A DNA stretch of 36,564 bases from Actinomycetota bacterium (GTDB lineage: Bacteria; Actinomycetota; Nitriliruptoria; Nitriliruptorales; Nitriliruptoraceae). The DNA lies in assembly GCA_019348135.1 (NCBI GenBank), contig JAHWJY010000016.1, positions 1 to 36,564 on the forward strand, given 5' to 3'. The stretch's first letter is position 1; every line of letters starts with the position of its first letter. Shown in pieces: positions 31,983 to 36,564 of this stretch. Position numbers and translations under genes: made by a program. The notes beneath the pieces were generated by a model. The model ran no database searches. It was not told the DNA's origin and was given only the letters and a program-made list of their open reading frames with translations.

Positions 31983-33160
31983 ACGAGACCTACCCGCTGT
32001 GGGTCCACCTCTTCCGCGTGGTGGCCGTCTTCCTGCTCTTCCTGCTCACGACCGCCATGCTCATCTGGGCCGAGCGGCGGCTGGTGGCGCTCATGCAGTC
32101 CCGCAAGGGCCCCAACCGCGTGGGGCCGTTCGGCATGCTCCAGACCCTCGTCGACGGTGTGAAGATGTTCTTCAAGGAGGACGTCACACCGTCGATGGTC
32201 GACAAGGTGCTCTACGGCATCGCGCCCCTCGTCGGCGTCGTGGTGGGCTTCCTGTCGATCGCGATCATCCCCTTCGGGGGTGAGGTCACGATGTTCGGCG
32301 AGACGTTCGTGCTGCAGGCGGCCGACCTCAACGTCGGCGTCCTGTGGTTCCTCGCGATGGGCTCGCTGCACGTCTACAGCGTCGTGCTCGCCGGCTGGGC
32401 GTCGCAGTCGCCCTACCCCCTGCTCGGCGGGGTGCGCTCGAGCGCCCAGCTCATCTCCTACGAGATCGCGCAGGGCCTCGCCGTCGCCAGCGTGTTCATC
32501 TACGCCGGCTCCCTGCGGGTGTCCGACATCGTCGGCATACAGGCGCAGGGCCCCGGGCTCATCGCCGGCGTGCCGAACTGGTTCGTCCTGCCGCTGTTCC
32601 CGGCGTTCGTGGTGTTCCTCGTCGGCATGGTCGCCGAGGCCGGCCGTCCGCCCTTCGACCTCGCCGAGGCCGAGGGCGAGCTCGTCGGCGGCTTCCACAC
32701 CGAGTACTCCGGGATGCGCTTCGGCATGTTCATGCTGGCCGAGTTCATGAACGTGGTCACCATGTCGGCGATCATGGTCACGCTGTTCTTCGGTGGCCCG
32801 GCCGGCCCCGTCTTCGGGCCGGACTGGTTCAGCTGGATCCTCCCCATCCTCTACTTCATGGCGAAGATGGCCTTCTTCATCGTCTTCTTCGTCCTGCTCC
32901 GCGCCGCGCTGCCACGCATCCGGTACGACCGGCTGATGGCGCTCGGCTGGAAGGTCCTCATCCCGGTGGGGCTGGTCTGGGTCCTCGTCACGGCCGCGAT
33001 GGTGCTCGTCAACGAGCAGGCGACCAGCCGTTCCCGTGTCCTGATCTTCGGCGGAGGCGTCGCCCTGGCGCTCCTGCTGTTCCTCGTCGCCCCGTTGTTC
33101 TCGCGGTCCACGGGCAGCGCCGTCACCGAGCCCCGCGACACCGAGGAGGTGACGGCCTGA
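31979..33160 (+). CDS. nuoH: NADH-quinone oxidoreductase subunit H
   Basis: A 393-residue, eight-plus-helix membrane subunit linking the quinone cavity to the proton channels. Diagnostic segments are [24 protein letters not shown]-like [11 protein letters not shown], and the quinone-cavity loop [20 protein letters not shown] followed by HTEYSGM. ATG at 31979 overlaps the nuoG stop. Its own stop shares one base with the nuoI ATG. The C-terminal ~40 residues after the last helix are a polar extension. Normal otherwise. Confidence 0.96.
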   Translation: MNETYPLWVHLFRVVAVFLLFLLTTAMLIWAERRLVALMQSRKGPNRVGPFGMLQTLVDGVKMFFKEDVTPSMVDKVLYGIAPLVGVVVGFLSIAIIPFGGEVTMFGETFVLQAADLNVGVLWFLAMGSLHVYSVVLAGWASQSPYPLLGGVRSSAQLISYEIAQGLAVASVFIYAGSLRVSDIVGIQAQGPGLIAGVPNWFVLPLFPAFVVFLVGMVAEAGRPPFDLAEAEGELVGGFHTEYSGMRFGMFMLAEFMNVVTMSAIMVTLFFGGPAGPVFGPDWFSWILPILYFMAKMAFFIVFFVLLRAALPRIRYDRLMALGWKVLIPVGLVWVLVTAAMVLVNEQATSRSRVLIFGGGVALALLLFLVAPLFSRSTGSAVTEPRDTEEVTA

Positions 33161-33942
33161 TGCCGCAAGCGGTCGTATCCATCATCACGCTGGTCGTCGT
33201 GGTCGGCGCCCTGTGGCTGTTCCTGACACGGACCGTCATCGGGCGCGGCTTCAGCGTGCCGCTGCGCACCGTCCTCCGCCGGTCCGAGACCGCGGAGTAC
33301 CCCGAGAAGCCACGCCCCGTCGCGCCGCGCTTCCACGGCCGCCACCAGCTCAACCGCTACCCGGACGGGCTCGAGAAGTGCATCGGGTGCGAGCTGTGCG
33401 CCTGGGCCTGTCCGGCGGACGCGATCTACGTCGAGGGCGGGGACAACACCGAGCTGCAGCGGTGGTCGCCGGGCGAGCGCTTCGGCGAGGACTACCAGAT
33501 CAGCTACGAGCGCTGCATCTTCTGCGGTCTGTGCATCGAGGCGTGCCCCACGCGCGCCCTCACGATGACCCACGAGTACGAGCTGTCCGAGCGCACGCGT
33601 GCCGACCTCGTCTACACGAAGGACATGCTGCTGGCGCCGGTGCCGCCGGGGGGCAAGGACACCCCGCACCTCGACCGTGAGGTCCGCACGCGCGGCCTCA
33701 ACTACTACGGCGGGCTCGCCGTGACACCTCCCACCCTGCACGGCGGGGACTACCAGCAGGCGTCGAACGCGCCGTCCGCACGCGCCGGCGAGGTGCTCCC
33801 GACGGGCACGCCACCCGACACGGACCTCGAGCCCGAGGACCCGGCCGTCGTCGGTGCCGAGAACGTACTCCGGTCGCGCCACGCGCCCGGCGGATCCGAG
33901 CACCCGCGCACGCGCCGCGAGCAGCCCGAGGAGGAGCGCTGA
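33160..33942 (+). CDS. nuoI: NADH-quinone oxidoreductase subunit I, with an N-terminal membrane segment and long tail
   Basis: A 260-residue ferredoxin-like subunit carrying clusters N6a and N6b. The two CxxCxxCxxxCP motifs are [12 protein letters not shown] (Cys74, 77, 80, 84) and [12 protein letters not shown] (Cys119, 122, 125, 129). Residues ~5-22 ([18 protein letters not shown]) are hydrophobic enough to be a true membrane anchor. The last ~70 residues are Pro/Glu-rich and not needed for the fold; E. coli NuoI is ~180 residues. ATG at 33160 shares a base with the nuoH stop, and the stop shares one base with nuoJ. Confidence 0.95.
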   Translation: MPQAVVSIITLVVVVGALWLFLTRTVIGRGFSVPLRTVLRRSETAEYPEKPRPVAPRFHGRHQLNRYPDGLEKCIGCELCAWACPADAIYVEGGDNTELQRWSPGERFGEDYQISYERCIFCGLCIEACPTRALTMTHEYELSERTRADLVYTKDMLLAPVPPGGKDTPHLDREVRTRGLNYYGGLAVTPPTLHGGDYQQASNAPSARAGEVLPTGTPPDTDLEPEDPAVVGAENVLRSRHAPGGSEHPRTRREQPEEER

Positions 33943-34643
33943 TGGAGCTCGTCCTCGCAACGGCGCACGCGCTCCTCGCGCAGGGCACCGACAACCTCAC
34001 CACCGCGCCGGGGGAGACCGTCGCCAGCAGCGGGGCGACCGCGGAGGCGATCGTCTTCTGGGTCGCCGCGGTGATCGGCGTCGGCTCGGCCGTCGCCGTC
34101 ATCCTGATGCGCAACATCGTCCACGCCGCCCTGATGCTGGTCATGAACCTGGTCGCGATCGCGATGCTCTACCTCGCGCTGCAGAGCTCGTTCCTCGCCA
34201 TCATCCAGATCCTCGTCTACGCCGGCGCCATCGTCGTGCTGTTCCTGTTCGTGATCATGCTGCTCGGGGTCTCGCGCGACGACCTGCTGTTCGAGACGCA
34301 CCGGTGGCACCGTGTCGCCGCCGGCGTCGGCGGGGTCGCGGTCGCCGGCCTGCTCGTCTTCGGCGTCGCCGGCGAGCACCTCGGCGCCGCGAGCCGGTGT
34401 GGTGGTCAGGCGGACCCGGCGGTCGTCGCCGAGAGCACGGTGACCCCGTGCCGGGGTCTCGACGACGCGCTCGGCGCGAACGAGCAGGGCTCGGTCGGGA
34501 TCATCGCCGAGCGGTTGTTCACCCGCTGGACGTTCGCGTTCGAGATCTCGGCGCTGCTGCTGGTCGTCGCGACCATCGGCGCACTCGTGCTCGGCCGGCG
34601 TCACGACCCGGACGCGTCCGCCACCGGACCGGAGGTCGTGTGA
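33942..34643 (+). CDS. nuoJ: NADH-quinone oxidoreductase subunit J
   Basis: A 233-residue, five-helix membrane subunit of the proton-pumping arm. The characteristic helix-3 motif is in [20 protein letters not shown] (~87-106). The loop before the last helix (~145-195) contains the only two cysteines (153 and 170), likely on the outer face. An N-terminal polar stretch (~15-35) precedes the first helix. ATG at 33942 shares one base with the nuoI stop. The end overlaps the nuoK start. Confidence 0.94.
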   Translation: MELVLATAHALLAQGTDNLTTAPGETVASSGATAEAIVFWVAAVIGVGSAVAVILMRNIVHAALMLVMNLVAIAMLYLALQSSFLAIIQILVYAGAIVVLFLFVIMLLGVSRDDLLFETHRWHRVAAGVGGVAVAGLLVFGVAGEHLGAASRCGGQADPAVVAESTVTPCRGLDDALGANEQGSVGIIAERLFTRWTFAFEISALLLVVATIGALVLGRRHDPDASATGPEVV

Positions 34644-34942
34644 TGCCGATCGGCGCCTACTTCGCCGTCTCGGCGATCCTGTTCTGCATCGGCCTCACGG
34701 GCGTGATGATCCGGCGCAACGTCATCGTGCTGTTCATGTGCATCGAGCTGATGCTGAACGCCGTGAACCTGACCCTCGCCGCCGCGGCCCGGATGTGGGG
34801 CGGTGCCGACGGCCAGGTGTTCGTGTTCTTCGTCATCGTCGTCGCCGCCGCCGAGGTGGTCGTGGGGCTCGCCCTCATCGTCAACCTCTTCTTCCGGCGC
34901 GGGACGCTCGACATCGACGCCCCCAACCTCCTGAAGTGGTGA
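34643..34942 (+). CDS. nuoK: NADH-quinone oxidoreductase subunit K
   Basis: A 99-residue, three-helix membrane subunit (MrpC-like). The buried Glu essential in homologues is in [15 protein letters not shown], and the second acidic residue is in [16 protein letters not shown] at 34643 shares one base with the nuoJ stop; an in-frame GTG at 34640 is a possible alternative. The track lists it only within a long spurious frame. Normal length. Confidence 0.95.
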   Translation: MPIGAYFAVSAILFCIGLTGVMIRRNVIVLFMCIELMLNAVNLTLAAAARMWGGADGQVFVFFVIVVAAAEVVVGLALIVNLFFRRGTLDIDAPNLLKW

Positions 34943-34946
34943 CGCC

Positions 34947-36564
<1,618 letters not shown>

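Overview
The window is a continuous stretch of very GC-rich (roughly 70% by eye) bacterial chromosome. It has many GTG starts and 1-10 bp gene overlaps. The contents point to an aerobic actinobacterium using menaquinone: system II cytochrome c maturation (TlpA/CcdA/ResB/CcsB), a SigK/RskA-type sigma/anti-sigma pair, the classical menaquinone pathway, a MenJ-like isoprenoid-tail reductase, and nuoA-L. From memory, the ccs-men order recalls Mycobacterium tuberculosis Rv0526-Rv0561c, but with nuo attached. That suggests a lineage outside Mycobacteriales (a deep class such as Nitriliruptoria is a low-confidence guess). No tRNA, rRNA, CRISPR array, insertion sequence or phage gene was seen.

Layout. 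(1) 1-5202, plus strand: the tail of an unrecognised membrane protein, then tlpA-ccdA-resB-ccsB for cytochrome c assembly. (2) 5203-5427: a convergent intergenic region with a nested hairpin flanked at near-equal distances by G-quadruplex-capable tracts on opposite strands. (3) 5428-9175, minus strand, in transcription order: a duplicated His-containing helical lipoprotein, a cupredoxin lipoprotein, a DUF4383 membrane protein, an ECF sigma factor, and its zinc-finger anti-sigma factor. Strong hairpins separate the first three genes. (4) 9443-12634, plus: a large secreted neutral-ceramidase-like protein. (5) 12684-21556: menaquinone block, with menE (minus) divergent from menA-menC-menD-GNAT (plus). 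Next is a minus-strand unit of zinc-ribbon protein, MerR-like regulator and isochorismate synthase menF, and then menG (plus). (6) 21640-22674: a lipoprotein of unknown function. (7) 22700-36564, plus: menJ, then nuoA through nuoL; nuoL runs off the right edge.

How it fits together. The window covers most of the front of a respiratory chain: menaquinone synthesis (F, D, C, E, A, G), tail saturation (MenJ), complex I that reduces the quinone, and the machinery that attaches haem to downstream c-type cytochromes. menB and a menH-type thioesterase/lyase are not in the window.

The strongest regulatory signal is a perfect 34-bp inverted repeat just after a sigma70-like promoter upstream of menJ-nuo. 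Its core, TTGTGAAGAACTTCACAA, matches the consensus operator of the NADH/NAD+-sensing repressor Rex. The most promising uncharacterised locus is the sigK-rskA / DUF4383 / cupredoxin / duplicated-His-lipoprotein cluster.
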